Shown here in pieces: positions 51,979 through 60,196 of a DNA stretch of 64,000 bases. Under the pieces are notes generated by a model. It ran no database searches and was not told the origin of the DNA. It saw only the letters and a list, made by a program, of their open reading frames with translations. The stretch comes from Roseibium sp. (GTDB taxonomy: Bacteria; Pseudomonadota; Alphaproteobacteria; Rhizobiales; Stappiaceae), in NCBI GenBank assembly GCA_017643925.1, contig JAEPML010000014.1:62001-126000 (forward strand), written 5' to 3'. The translations under genes and the position numbers were made by a program. Position 1 is the first letter of the stretch. Each line of letters opens with the position of its first letter.

Positions 51979-54426
51979 CTACCCCTTCAGGAAATCGAGC
52001 GAAGCTTCGGTGCCGGGCTCGGATTGGCCACGCTTCCTGACAGGTTTCAAACGCCGGGGTCGGTCCGGTAATAGCGTGAAGCAATTGTCTTCGTAGATAG
52101 TTGAGCCACCATGGTCATAAGTCACGAACAAGACTGGCCTGTCTGTCGAGACAAAAAGGTCGCCGTCCCGTGTGTCCAGCGAGAGCCGCGGTTGTGAAAA
52201 CTGGTAGTCCTTCGGCCGATTTGGCAGATATTCGTTTTCGCCCTGATGTTGTTCGGACGGATCGCACCAGGTGAAATGCAGGAATTCTCCCGCAGCCAGC
52301 TCGCCTGGAGCGAGGCGCATGATCTCGGTGGATCCGGTCGCCGGACACGCAATCTGCTCTTCACCCAGGGACCGCAATTTGCCGTCAAAGCGGAGCGCGC
52401 GAATGTCGAGCTTCAGCGAAACGGTGTCCGGTGTGTCGTTGACCGCAAACAGAACCACCTCGCCAGTTGAGGCGTCAGGCTGCGCCGTCACGAGCACCGG
52501 CGCGAAAAAGCGTTTCGCCAGGTAGTGCGTTACCTTCCAGTTGCCGCCATATTCCAGGCTCGACCAGCTGGCTACAGGCCAGGTGTCATTCAGCTGCCAG
52601 TAGAGCGTTCCCATGCATCGTGGATTGTTGGACCGCCAGAATTCGATTGCGGTCTTCATGGCAAGACCTTGCGAGACCTGGCTGAGATAGACCATGTCTT
52701 CGAAAGTGTCCGGAAAGCGGAAATAGCGCTGGAGGGTCTCGACAATACGCGCATTGCCGCCGGCGTTGCGCTGGTGAATGTCCATCACCGTTGAAGAGAC
52801 GTTGCGGTCTTCAGGTACCGTGAAGGTCTTAATCACTTTCATGGAGGGAAAGGACTGGAAGCCAAATTCGGAACAGAAACGGGGGCGCACGCTGCGATAA
52901 TGCTCGAAATCCTTGGCGGAGTGCCAGACATCCCAGAAATGCATGTCGCCCGATGTATCGACATGCCAGCCGTCGCCAAAATTCAGCCGGCCGACTGACG
53001 GGGAAGACGGCCAGAACGGAACACCGGGTGCCTCGTCTTCAATGGCCTCTTCCAGTGCGTGGTTCAGGCGATCGTATATGGCAAGATACCGGTCCCGGTC
53101 TTCCTCGGATTCCTTGAACCATTTAAGCGCACCAACAAGCTCGTTGTCGCCGCACCAAAGTGCCAAGCAGGCATGGTGCGACAGCCTGCGGATCTGTTGG
53201 CGGGCTTCCTTGCGAACAGATTCAAGCCAGGATCGCTGGTGTGCCGGGTAGAGGTTGCAGGCAAACATGAAGTCCTGCCAGACCATGAGGCCGAGCTCGT
53301 CACAAAGATCGTAGAACCAGTCGGCCTCGTATTGGCCGCCCCCCCAGACCCTGATCATGTTCATGTTGGCGTCGACAGCCGATTGCAGAAAATCACGAAC
53401 GGTGTCAGCCGTCCCCCGGGCGGGCAGGGCGTCAGCCGGGATCCAGTTGGCACCGCGCATGAAGATGTCCCGGCCATTGACCCGGAAAGCGAAGCGGTTC
53501 CCGACCCCATCTTCTGATGTATCGAGTTCGACGCTGCGAAGACCGATCTTGCCTGCGCGGCATTCGGATCCGAGGCGCAGCTCGAGATCATAAAGGTGTT
53601 GATCGCCATGACCGACCGGCCACCAGAGCCGCGGGTTCTCCACCAGAACGGTCAACTTGAAGCGGTTTTCGCCCGGATAGACCGTTCGCTCCAAATGCGC
53701 TGATTGACCGGCAATGGACAGGGACGCGTCAAGGTCGATGACGCTGAAAGCCTCGAAATGGAGTTCGGTCTCAAGTTCCACCGAACCGTCGACGTGGTGA
53801 TGTTGTCGAATGATGACGTCATCGAACCGGAAAGCATCGGATTTCCGGAGGAGTACGTCGCCATAAATCCCCAGAGGAGACAATGCGATGTTCCAGTCCC
53901 AGCCGGCATGGCACTGGGTTTTTCTCAAATGGTTGAAATGCGCCAGCCGATTGTTCTGGGCAATGTAGGGTATTGCAATCGTCGATGCGTCCGCGCATTC
54001 CTGGGCATGCTGGCTGTTGGAGAGAAAATGCAGCTCCAACCTGTTTTCGCCCGGTCTGAGCGCGTCCGTTACATCAAAGTCCCAGCGCAGAAACTGGTTG
54101 TCGCAGCGCCCGACTTTTGTGCCGTTCAGCATGACGACAGCATGGCAATCGACGGACTGGAAGGTTAACGTATACCGTGTGCCGGTTTCTGGGGTGAATG
54201 TGAATATTTTTGCTGCAAGCCACTCACTTTCGTGCACCCAGTCCAGCGCAGGTTCCGTGTCCCGCCAGTAGGGATCGGGAATGAGGTTCTGCGCGAGCAG
54301 AGCCGAGTGCACGTCGCCAGGGACCGGGAAAGGCACCTCCGATATTTCACCGTCTGCCTGTTTCAGCGTCCAGTCCGCGTTCAAAACGAGCGGCGCGTCG
54401 GTTCCGGTTGTGGTCACGTGCATCAT
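51979..54426 (-). CDS. GH2 glycoside hydrolase, probable beta-mannosidase
   Basis: 815 aa from ATG at 54426 (AGGA upstream). Sugar-binding domain (SEWLAAKIFTFTPETGTRYTLTFQSVD), an Ig-like sandwich and TIM barrel: RGANWIPADALPARG, MIRVWGGGQYEADWFYDLCDELGLMVWQDFMFACNLYP, acid/base Glu in LWCGDNELVGAL (about E429) and nucleophile Glu in RFCSEFGFQSFPSM (about E520). The acid-base neighbourhood W-C-G-D-N-E follows the GH2 mannosidase pattern (W-N-G-N-N-E). No signal peptide, so it acts on imported oligosaccharides. First gene of the LacI operon. Confidence 0.9.
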   Translation of the reverse strand: MMHVTTTGTDAPLVLNADWTLKQADGEISEVPFPVPGDVHSALLAQNLIPDPYWRDTEPALDWVHESEWLAAKIFTFTPETGTRYTLTFQSVDCHAVVMLNGTKVGRCDNQFLRWDFDVTDALRPGENRLELHFLSNSQHAQECADASTIAIPYIAQNNRLAHFNHLRKTQCHAGWDWNIALSPLGIYGDVLLRKSDAFRFDDVIIRQHHHVDGSVELETELHFEAFSVIDLDASLSIAGQSAHLERTVYPGENRFKLTVLVENPRLWWPVGHGDQHLYDLELRLGSECRAGKIGLRSVELDTSEDGVGNRFAFRVNGRDIFMRGANWIPADALPARGTADTVRDFLQSAVDANMNMIRVWGGGQYEADWFYDLCDELGLMVWQDFMFACNLYPAHQRSWLESVRKEARQQIRRLSHHACLALWCGDNELVGALKWFKESEEDRDRYLAIYDRLNHALEEAIEDEAPGVPFWPSSPSVGRLNFGDGWHVDTSGDMHFWDVWHSAKDFEHYRSVRPRFCSEFGFQSFPSMKVIKTFTVPEDRNVSSTVMDIHQRNAGGNARIVETLQRYFRFPDTFEDMVYLSQVSQGLAMKTAIEFWRSNNPRCMGTLYWQLNDTWPVASWSSLEYGGNWKVTHYLAKRFFAPVLVTAQPDASTGEVVLFAVNDTPDTVSLKLDIRALRFDGKLRSLGEEQIACPATGSTEIMRLAPGELAAGEFLHFTWCDPSEQHQGENEYLPNRPKDYQFSQPRLSLDTRDGDLFVSTDRPVLFVTYDHGGSTIYEDNCFTLLPDRPRRLKPVRKRGQSEPGTEASLDFLKG

Positions 54427-54453
54427 GTCTGTCCTGGCGTCCAATTCCGCGAT

Positions 54454-54492
54454 TTTCTACTGCGCAATCGATAAACCAGTCAAGGTTTATCG
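54454..54492 (-). promoter_or_regulatory. promoter with overlapping LacI-type operator for the mannosidase operon
   Basis: On the reverse strand TTGACT (-35, 54483-54478), an 18-base spacer and TAGAAA (-10, 54459-54454), 28 bases upstream of the mannosidase start. Perfect inverted repeat CGATAAACC-AGTCAA-GGTTTATCG (54469-54492) covers the -35 and its flanks. Bound protein would block RNA polymerase. Confidence 0.65.
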
Positions 54493-54633
54493 TTAAACCA
54501 AAGCGATTTTTACCATTTACGTTGATTGATGATCCCGGTGACGGTTCAGGCATGTGCTTGTGGCGTGGGCGCTCACGGGACTGTGAAGCTGGTTGTATAG
54601 GTTTTGTTAGGGCGCTTCGATATTTTGTGGGCC

Positions 54634-54960
54634 ATGTTTCGGATGCTGCTCATTGTTGGATTGTTGCTTGCTGGCGCGCACCAGAGCCTTGCGCGTGGCA
54701 ACGTCGAGCTGTCTCGCGATGACGTCGTCGTTTATCTGTCGATGGACGTGGCGCTTCAGGGTTTCCTGGAGACTGAAACAGGCGAAGAGCAATCCGCTTC
54801 CGACACCAATCCGTCTTACTGCAAGTCCTCCGATTGCAAGGCCGTGATTGCAAGCGCCATGGCGGCGCCTTTCCAGTTGCTGCAAGAGCCAGACTGGAGC
54901 CGCGAACTGGGCAGGTTGTCCATTCCGCAAAGGCTGGAGCCCCGCCCGCCCAATTCCTGA
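54634..54960 (+). CDS. small secreted protein of unknown function
   Basis: 108 aa starting MFRMLLIVGLLLAGAHQSLARG, a signal peptide. The mature part is acidic at first (SRDDVVVYLSMDVALQGFLETETGEEQS) with two cysteines (PSYCKSSDCKA) then an amphipathic end. I do not recognise the family. It is 67 bases ahead of the first L,D-transpeptidase and is probably part of that operon. Confidence 0.55.
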   Translation: MFRMLLIVGLLLAGAHQSLARGNVELSRDDVVVYLSMDVALQGFLETETGEEQSASDTNPSYCKSSDCKAVIASAMAAPFQLLQEPDWSRELGRLSIPQRLEPRPPNS

Positions 54961-55027
54961 TTGTCCGATCTTGTCCGGTGGATCGCTTGATCCGCTTGAG
55001 TTCAATTCGACTTTCAGGAGAAGTCCC

Positions 55028-55603
55028 GTGTTTACCAGACGAAATCTGTTGCTTGGCAGTGCCGCAATCGCGCTCGTGCAGCCGTTCCAGGCCCATGCCC
55101 ATCATACGGCCAAGTTCAAAAAGACCTTCAAGCTCGATCCGGCCTATGTGCCTCAACGTGTTTTCTATTCGATGAAATATGCGCCGGGTACGATCGTCGT
55201 CGACCCGCGCAACCACTTCCTTTATCTGATGGAGCGCTGGGGCAGGGCGCGCCGATATGGTGTTGGCGTCGGCAAGGCCGGACTGGCCTTCAGGGGCTCG
55301 GCAACGGTTGAACGCAAGGCCGAATGGCCGCGCTGGACACCGACCAAGAACATGATCCGCCGCGAGCCGCAGAAATACGCAAAATATGCAAATGGCGTTC
55401 CCGGAGGGATCAACAATCCGCTCGGAGCGCGGGCCCTCTATCTCTACAAGGGCGGACGGGACACCTACTATCGGATCCACGGTACAACCCAGCCTTCTTC
55501 GATCGGACGGTCCGTGTCGAATGGGTGTATCCGCATGATCAATGATCACGTGATCGATCTCTACGAACGCGTCCCATTGGGCACGCAGGTCGTGGTTCTT
55601 TAG
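55028..55603 (+). CDS. L,D-transpeptidase (YkuD), Tat-type signal
   Basis: 191 aa from a GTG (AGGAG upstream). Leader FTRRNLLLGSAAIALVQPFQA is a twin-arginine-type signal. The YkuD domain starts APGTIVVDPRNHFLYLM and ends in the catalytic motif HGTTQPSSIGRSVSNGCIRM (His, Ser, Cys). It crosslinks peptidoglycan 3-3 or attaches outer-membrane proteins. WPRWTPTKNMIRREP and GINNPLGARALYL are shared with the next gene, so both are paralogues from a tandem duplication. Confidence 0.92.
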   Translation: MFTRRNLLLGSAAIALVQPFQAHAHHTAKFKKTFKLDPAYVPQRVFYSMKYAPGTIVVDPRNHFLYLMERWGRARRYGVGVGKAGLAFRGSATVERKAEWPRWTPTKNMIRREPQKYAKYANGVPGGINNPLGARALYLYKGGRDTYYRIHGTTQPSSIGRSVSNGCIRMINDHVIDLYERVPLGTQVVVL

Positions 55604-55628
55604 ACCCGGCGATCTGGATACAACATCG

Positions 55629-56303
55629 ATGCAAAATGACGTGACGCGCCGGCAGGTTCTGCACGGCGGGCTGGGCCTGTCCGGCTTGCTGCTTGCAGGC
55701 TGTGCCAGCACGGCCAAGCCACCCGTACCTGAAGCACCCAAGCCTCTGGTCGACAGCGCCTTTCTTCTGAATTATGGGCCGAGGCCGGAAGAAGACTTTC
55801 CCGTACCCGCGGTTGACCCTCGCGTGCTGGCGCCTGAATTCCGTCGCCAACGAATCGCCTATCGCTCGTCGGAGCAGCCGGGCACGCTCGTGGTTGATAC
55901 ACGAGAGTTCTACCTTTACCTGGTCGAGCCGAGCGGAACGGCCATGCGGTACGGTGTCGGACTTGGCCGTCAGGGCTTTGAGTGGTCTGGCCGCGCAAGC
56001 GTGGCCTGGAAACGGCCCTGGCCAACCTGGACCCCGCCGGACGAGATGATCGCCCGGGAACCGGAGCTTGAGAAATACAGCGCCCGCAATGGAGGGATGC
56101 AGCCGGGCCTTGGCAATCCGCTGGGCGCCCGCGCCCTTTACATCTTTCAGGGCAAGGTCGACACGCTCTATCGCCTTCATGGGACAAACGAGCCGCACTC
56201 CATTGGAAAGGCGGTCTCTTCGGGCTGTGTTCGCCTCATCAATCAGGACGTCATCGATCTCTACGACCGCGTCAGGCCTGGCGCATCGATTGTCGTGACC
56301 TAG
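55629..56303 (+). CDS. L,D-transpeptidase (YkuD) lipoprotein
   Basis: 224 aa. Leader VTRRQVLHGGLGLSGLLLAGC combines a twin-arginine motif with a lipobox (LLAGC), so it is probably a Tat-exported lipoprotein. A Pro-rich spacer (KPPVPEAPKPLVDS) leads to the same YkuD domain as the preceding gene: GTLVVDTREFYLYLV, WPTWTPPDEMIAREPE, GLGNPLGARALYIF and RLHGTNEPHSIGKAVSSGCVRL with Cys at the active site. Membrane attachment would place it close to the outer membrane or inner leaflet; which leaflet cannot be told. Confidence 0.92.
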   Translation: MQNDVTRRQVLHGGLGLSGLLLAGCASTAKPPVPEAPKPLVDSAFLLNYGPRPEEDFPVPAVDPRVLAPEFRRQRIAYRSSEQPGTLVVDTREFYLYLVEPSGTAMRYGVGLGRQGFEWSGRASVAWKRPWPTWTPPDEMIAREPELEKYSARNGGMQPGLGNPLGARALYIFQGKVDTLYRLHGTNEPHSIGKAVSSGCVRLINQDVIDLYDRVRPGASIVVT

Positions 56304-56333
56304 CCGTCACTTAATGAAGTGAAGGGGAGACCC

Positions 56334-56840
56334 ATGAAGAAACATCGCAAAACCAACAAGGCACAAGGCAGGAAATCCCGCTCAGCAAAAGACAGGGCTG
56401 GGACTGCGCCTCAAAACGAGGGGCGCCGCAGTTTTCTCAAGCTGGCGCGCAACCTGGCAATCGGCATTGGTGTTGTTGGCGGTACCGGCTACGTCTTTGC
56501 CAGCAACGTCAGGAACACCATGCACGAACACGACCTGACCCGTGTCGGCAACGGCCGTGCGACGGTGGTGCAGATCCACGACCCGAACTGTTCGATGTGC
56601 CTCGCGCTGCAACGCGAGACCCGGAAGGCGCTGGGCATGATGGAAGACGCAGAGCTGGATTACGTTGTTGCGAATATCAGGACTGACAAAGGGCAAACAT
56701 TTGCGAACCGCTACGGCGTGCAGCATGTGACGTTGCTGTTGTTCGATAAAAACGGCGAGCTTCAGCATATTCTGGAGGGTCAACGCGGCGCATATCAGCT
56801 CCGGAACGCGTTCAGCGAACTGGTGTCCGGGCGGGTGTAA
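56334..56840 (+). CDS. Tat-exported thioredoxin-like protein
   Basis: 168 aa from the ATG at 56334 (GGGGAG upstream). A basic N-terminus of about 30 residues precedes GRRSFLKLARNLAIGIGVVGG, an excellent twin-arginine motif (R-R-x-F-L-K), then a hydrophobic segment. The rest is thioredoxin-like: VVQIHDPNCSMCLALQRETRKAL with C-S-M-C in the redox position, and RYGVQHVTLLLFDKNGELQ with a cis-Pro-type loop lacking Pro (VQHVTLLL). Probably a disulfide-handling protein in the periplasm. Its position behind two transpeptidases suggests it protects or activates their Cys. Confidence 0.7.
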   Translation: MKKHRKTNKAQGRKSRSAKDRAGTAPQNEGRRSFLKLARNLAIGIGVVGGTGYVFASNVRNTMHEHDLTRVGNGRATVVQIHDPNCSMCLALQRETRKALGMMEDAELDYVVANIRTDKGQTFANRYGVQHVTLLLFDKNGELQHILEGQRGAYQLRNAFSELVSGRV

Positions 56841-56842
56841 CA

Positions 56843-56876
56843 AAAAGGGCCTGCCGGTTCGTCGGCAGGCCCTTTT
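56843..56876. terminator. bidirectional terminator between Tat-protein and metA genes
   Basis: AAAAGGGCCTGCCG, loop GTTCGT, CGGCAGGCCCTTTT: perfect 14-bp stem, effective in both directions. It lies just after the forward gene's stop and just downstream of the convergent metA gene. Confidence 0.92.
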
Positions 56877-56893
56877 GAATTCACTATTGTTTT

Positions 56894-57838
56894 TCAGCCC
56901 TTTGCCGCAACCTGTTGCGGCTGGTTTTCCGGTTGTCTGCCGATCTCGTCAAGATCGAAGGGCGTGGTCTGATAAGCGTCGTTGATCCAGTTGCCGAAAA
57001 GCAGATGCGCATGGCTGCGCCAACGGTTTTCAGGTGGCTGGCTCGGGTCGTCATCCGGAAAATAGTTTACCGGGATCTGGGTGCCACCGTCCCGGGTGTA
57101 CTCCTCGCCTAGCGTTTCGGTGTCATATTCCAGGTGATTGAACATGTGCAACATGCGGCGATCGGCGTCGTGCAGCAGGCAAAGCCCGCTTGCTTCGCTC
57201 TCTGCCAGAACGGACAGGCCCGTATTGTCGAGAATGTCGTCGCGCCTGACCTCGGTCCAGCGGGAGACCGGGACACAGAAGTCATCTGAGAACCCGCGCA
57301 GGTAAGGGGAAGCCGGAGCTAGATTCTTTTGCCGGTAGACCCCGAAAATCTTGCTGTCGAGCAGGTGTTTCTTCATGCCGTGAAAGTGGTGAACGGCCGC
57401 CTGAGCTGCCCAACAGATCATGAAGGAGCTGTGCACGTGGGTCTGTGTCCAGTCAAAGACCTCGGACAGTTCCCGCCAGTACCTCACCTCCATGAACGGC
57501 TGCTTTTCCACCGGCGCACCGGTGATGATGAAGCCGTCGAACTTCTCGTCGCGGATTGCGGACCAGGGCCGGTAAAAGGCTTCCATGTGATCGGAAGGGG
57601 TGTTCCTCGGCACGTGGTCGGTCATGCGCACAAGTGTCAGTTCCACCTGGAGCGGTGTTGCTCCGAGCAGGCGCGCGATCTGGGTCTCTGTCTTGATCTT
57701 GTTCGGCATCAGATTGAGCAGGCCGATGCGCATCGGCCTGATATCCTGACGGATTGCATCCGCCTCGCGCATGACGATGACGCCTTCGTCCTTGAGAAAA
57801 CGGCGGGCGGGCAGGGAATCTGGAATCTTGATCGGCAA
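56894..57838 (-). CDS. metA: homoserine O-acyltransferase MetA; Glu111 predicts acetyl-CoA specificity
   Basis: 314 aa from a TTG giving (M)[19 protein letters not shown], the exact MetA start, with AGGA seven bases upstream. The catalytic set is canonical: Cys142 in [10 protein letters not shown], His235 and Glu237 in FNHLEYD. From memory, residue 111 decides the acyl donor in this family (Gly in E. coli succinyltransferase, Glu in acetyltransferases); here [11 protein letters not shown] gives Glu111, so homoserine acetylation is likely (metAA). First step of methionine synthesis. It is preceded by a promoter and a structured leader (57900-57981). Confidence 0.92.
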   Translation of the reverse strand: MPIKIPDSLPARRFLKDEGVIVMREADAIRQDIRPMRIGLLNLMPNKIKTETQIARLLGATPLQVELTLVRMTDHVPRNTPSDHMEAFYRPWSAIRDEKFDGFIITGAPVEKQPFMEVRYWRELSEVFDWTQTHVHSSFMICWAAQAAVHHFHGMKKHLLDSKIFGVYRQKNLAPASPYLRGFSDDFCVPVSRWTEVRRDDILDNTGLSVLAESEASGLCLLHDADRRMLHMFNHLEYDTETLGEEYTRDGGTQIPVNYFPDDDPSQPPENRWRSHAHLLFGNWINDAYQTTPFDLDEIGRQPENQPQQVAAKG

Positions 57839-57899
57839 TTCGCGTCCTAAACCTCTGTTTCGGGATGACGCGTATGGCTGGTCCGCTTGTTGCCGGTCC

Positions 57900-57981
57900 G
57901 GCCACATCCTCCTTTCCGGAGTGCCACCTTGCTCGGATGCGCAGGTTGGCGTTGGGCGTCGTCCCAACTCTTGATGCTGAC
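57900..57981 (-). promoter_or_regulatory. candidate SAM-sensing riboswitch (SAM-I-like) in the metA leader
   Basis: Read on the reverse strand the leader has GCATCAAGAG, a hairpin GTTGGG-ACGACG-CCCAAC, then GCCAACC, AAGGTG, CACTCC-GGAAA-GGAGGATG, closing onto GCATC to form a basal stem. These fragments and their order resemble the SAM-I (S-box) core: ATC-AAGAG, a P2 helix, GCAACC, AAGGTGC...TCC and GATG. The P2 kink-turn/pseudoknot part is shorter than in SAM-I, so it would be a variant. Downstream GCGTC...GACGC can pair around the AGGA site, offering translational control. Not confirmed by any search. Confidence 0.45.
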
Positions 57982-57984
57982 TCA

Positions 57985-58013
57985 GTTTTAGTGAAAAGGG
58001 CCTGTCTTGACAA
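57985..58013 (-). promoter_or_regulatory. metA promoter
   Basis: TTGTCA (-35, 58013-58008), 17-base spacer, TAAAAC (-10, 57990-57985) on the reverse strand. Transcription would start near 57978, right at the beginning of the structured leader. Confidence 0.6.
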
Positions 58014-58081
58014 TGGTCTTGTCGCATCACCTGTATCACTTCAAGGTGTTGAGCACGTGTCCCGTTTTTTGAGCAGTCAAG

Positions 58082-59518
58082 CTAGAACGGCTTGACGGTG
58101 TAAGGCACGATCCCGCGCTGACCCGGCTTGATGAAGGGTTCCTTGTCAATGGCGGGAAAGGCACGTTGATCGCAGTTGTCACGCGGGCAGATACGGCAAT
58201 TCACGCCGATGGGTTCCGGGGAAGATATCTCGTCGACCGCGAGGCCGTCGGCATAGACGATCGCGTCGGCATACTTGACCTCACATCCGATGCCGAGCGC
58301 GTAGCGGCGTTCTCCGGTCCGATAATCCGGCGTGTGCTTGGTCACGCTGGTGGCAATGCAGAGATACTGCACCCCGTCCGGCATTTGAGCCACCTGCGAG
58401 GTGAACTTGTTGGAATTCTGTTCAAAGGCCTGGTGAACGTTCCAACGCGGACAGGAACCGCCGAAACGGGCAAACTGGAACCGGGTTGCGGAGTGACGTT
58501 TGACGACATTGCCGGCCCGGTCGATCTTGACGAAATAGAACGGCAGTCCGTTGGCGCCAGGTCGCTGCAGGGTGGACAGGCGATGGCAGACCGTTTCGAT
58601 GCTCGCGTCCATCTGGTTCGACAGAAGCTGGATGTCATGACGGCATTTGGCAGCGGCTCTCAGGAAATCGTCATAGGGCAGCAACAAGGCCCCGGCGAAG
58701 TAGTTGCGCAGTGCCAACCGGGCAATGCTTTCCGCAGATTTTGACTTGAAATTCGCGCGATAGATTTCCTCGGAAATGAGATCCTTCATGCACAATTCCG
58801 CAATCACGGAGCCGAGCAGGAAGTTCTTGGTGGATTCCGGAACGCCGCTGTAGATGGTGATTTTTCCCGAAAAGCTGTCCTGCTGGATAAGTTTGCCCTC
58901 ATATTCGCGGCGTTGTTCGACCGTGATGCCGAAGCGGTTCTTGAGCCACTCGGTGAGACAATCGAATTTTGAGATGCCGGCCGGCAGTCCGATCTCGATC
59001 GAGAGGTGTTCCGCGGCTCGGTCCAGACTGTCGATATAGTTGTCGCGGTAATGGAAGAAATCGCGGACCTCGTCATAGGCGGATTTCTTGAGGCTCGGGC
59101 CTTCTTCGGACGGACCGTTCAACTGGACGAGTTCGTCCTCGACAACGTCCCTGTCCTGAAAGGTGCGCAAGGAGCCGTAAAGATCCATGATCGCCTTCGT
59201 GATTCCAGGTGCCCTTGTGACGAGTTCATGCAGTTCCAGTTTGCTGATGGAGGCACTGTGAAACTGGGTGTCCGCGAAGATTTCCTGCAAATCCTGGACA
59301 ACACGGTCGAGATCGTTTTTCTCGAAGGCAGCCAGATCGACGCCAAACATGCGGTTGATGGAGAGCAGAACCGACGCGGTCACAGGTCGGTTGTTGTTCT
59401 CCATCTGGTTCACGTAAGCGGTTGAAAGACCGATCTTTTTGGCGAAATCGACCTGGGACAGACCATTGTCGGACCTGATTTGACGGAGCGTGTGTCCGGA
59501 ATAGAGTTTCTTGCTCAT
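58082..59518 (-). CDS. short-chain acyl-CoA regulator ScfR family, XRE helix-turn-helix
   Basis: 478 aa, start at ATG 59518 behind GAGGAGG. N-terminal XRE DNA-binding domain (YSGHTLRQIRSDNGLSQVDFAKKIGLSTAYVNQMENNNRPVTASVLLSINRMF). A middle region with IrrE/ImmA-like architecture follows but without the HExxH protease motif. The C-terminal domain carries cysteines (GGSCPRWNVHQAF, GVNCRICPRDNCDQ), like RamB/MccR/ScfR proteins that sense short-chain acyl-CoA and control propionate or acetate metabolism. Target genes are not adjacent. It is divergent from the small LuxR-type gene. Confidence 0.85.
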   Translation of the reverse strand: MSKKLYSGHTLRQIRSDNGLSQVDFAKKIGLSTAYVNQMENNNRPVTASVLLSINRMFGVDLAAFEKNDLDRVVQDLQEIFADTQFHSASISKLELHELVTRAPGITKAIMDLYGSLRTFQDRDVVEDELVQLNGPSEEGPSLKKSAYDEVRDFFHYRDNYIDSLDRAAEHLSIEIGLPAGISKFDCLTEWLKNRFGITVEQRREYEGKLIQQDSFSGKITIYSGVPESTKNFLLGSVIAELCMKDLISEEIYRANFKSKSAESIARLALRNYFAGALLLPYDDFLRAAAKCRHDIQLLSNQMDASIETVCHRLSTLQRPGANGLPFYFVKIDRAGNVVKRHSATRFQFARFGGSCPRWNVHQAFEQNSNKFTSQVAQMPDGVQYLCIATSVTKHTPDYRTGERRYALGIGCEVKYADAIVYADGLAVDEISSPEPIGVNCRICPRDNCDQRAFPAIDKEPFIKPGQRGIVPYTVKPF

Positions 59519-59648
59519 CGACTGCCTCCTCAATCAAATTGCAAATATTTAGCAATTTGTTGTATGCTTTTTAACATTTTACAAAGCTGTCGTCATGAGC
59601 AAATGTCATGTGATCGTAGTCGGATCATGAAGGACGTGGTACAGGGTC

Positions 59649-59951
59649 ATGACAGCTCATTTTGCAATGGACACAGCCTCCTCCAACAATGGACGGAGCA
59701 ATCAGGTTGCCAGCAACATCCGGTGGCCGCTCAATCTGACGGAGCTCATCACTCCGCGCCAGCTCGAGATCATGCTGCTGCTGTGTGAGGGCCGCGTGAA
59801 CAAGCAGATCGCCTACGAACTGAATGTGACGACGGCGACTGTCAAGGCGCATATCCGGAACGCGATTTCCCGCCTCGGCGCCAAGAACCGCGTCAACGCA
59901 GTTGCCATCGTGGCAGCAAACAGCGCGATCTTCCGGAACATGGCGCACTGA
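59649..59951 (+). CDS. minimal LuxR-type helix-turn-helix regulator
   Basis: 100 aa: a short linker then ELITPRQLEIMLLLCEGRVNKQIAYELNVTTATVKAHIRNAISRLGAKNRVNAVAIV, a complete GerE/LuxR DNA-binding domain. There is no receiver, PAS or autoinducer domain, so the signal input must come from a partner or from expression level. It may be the output half of a split system with the neighbouring ScfR gene, from which it is divergent, but this is inference. Confidence 0.85.
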   Translation: MTAHFAMDTASSNNGRSNQVASNIRWPLNLTELITPRQLEIMLLLCEGRVNKQIAYELNVTTATVKAHIRNAISRLGAKNRVNAVAIVAANSAIFRNMAH

Positions 59952-60196
59952 ATACCGGATCTTCCACACTATCGCATCTTGCGAAAACGTGGCATTCCGG
60001 CGCTTGCTGTGGCCCCATCCTCAAGCCGTCAAAGAACGGTACGACCAGGCAAAGCCGGAAATCGTGTGCCGGTCAGGGCGCGTTCGCGAAAGAGAGTGTA
60101 CGTTCAAGGGTTTTCTGATAGGCCTCTGCGGGACCAACTAGATCAGAAAACCGGCCCGGCACTAATGTATTTCACCAACATTCCGGTGACCCAGAT

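Noticed and set aside
54650-55741. 363-codon reverse open frame opposite the first L,D-transpeptidase
   Set aside because: YkuD motif and signal peptide support the forward genes; the reverse product has no recognisable domain.
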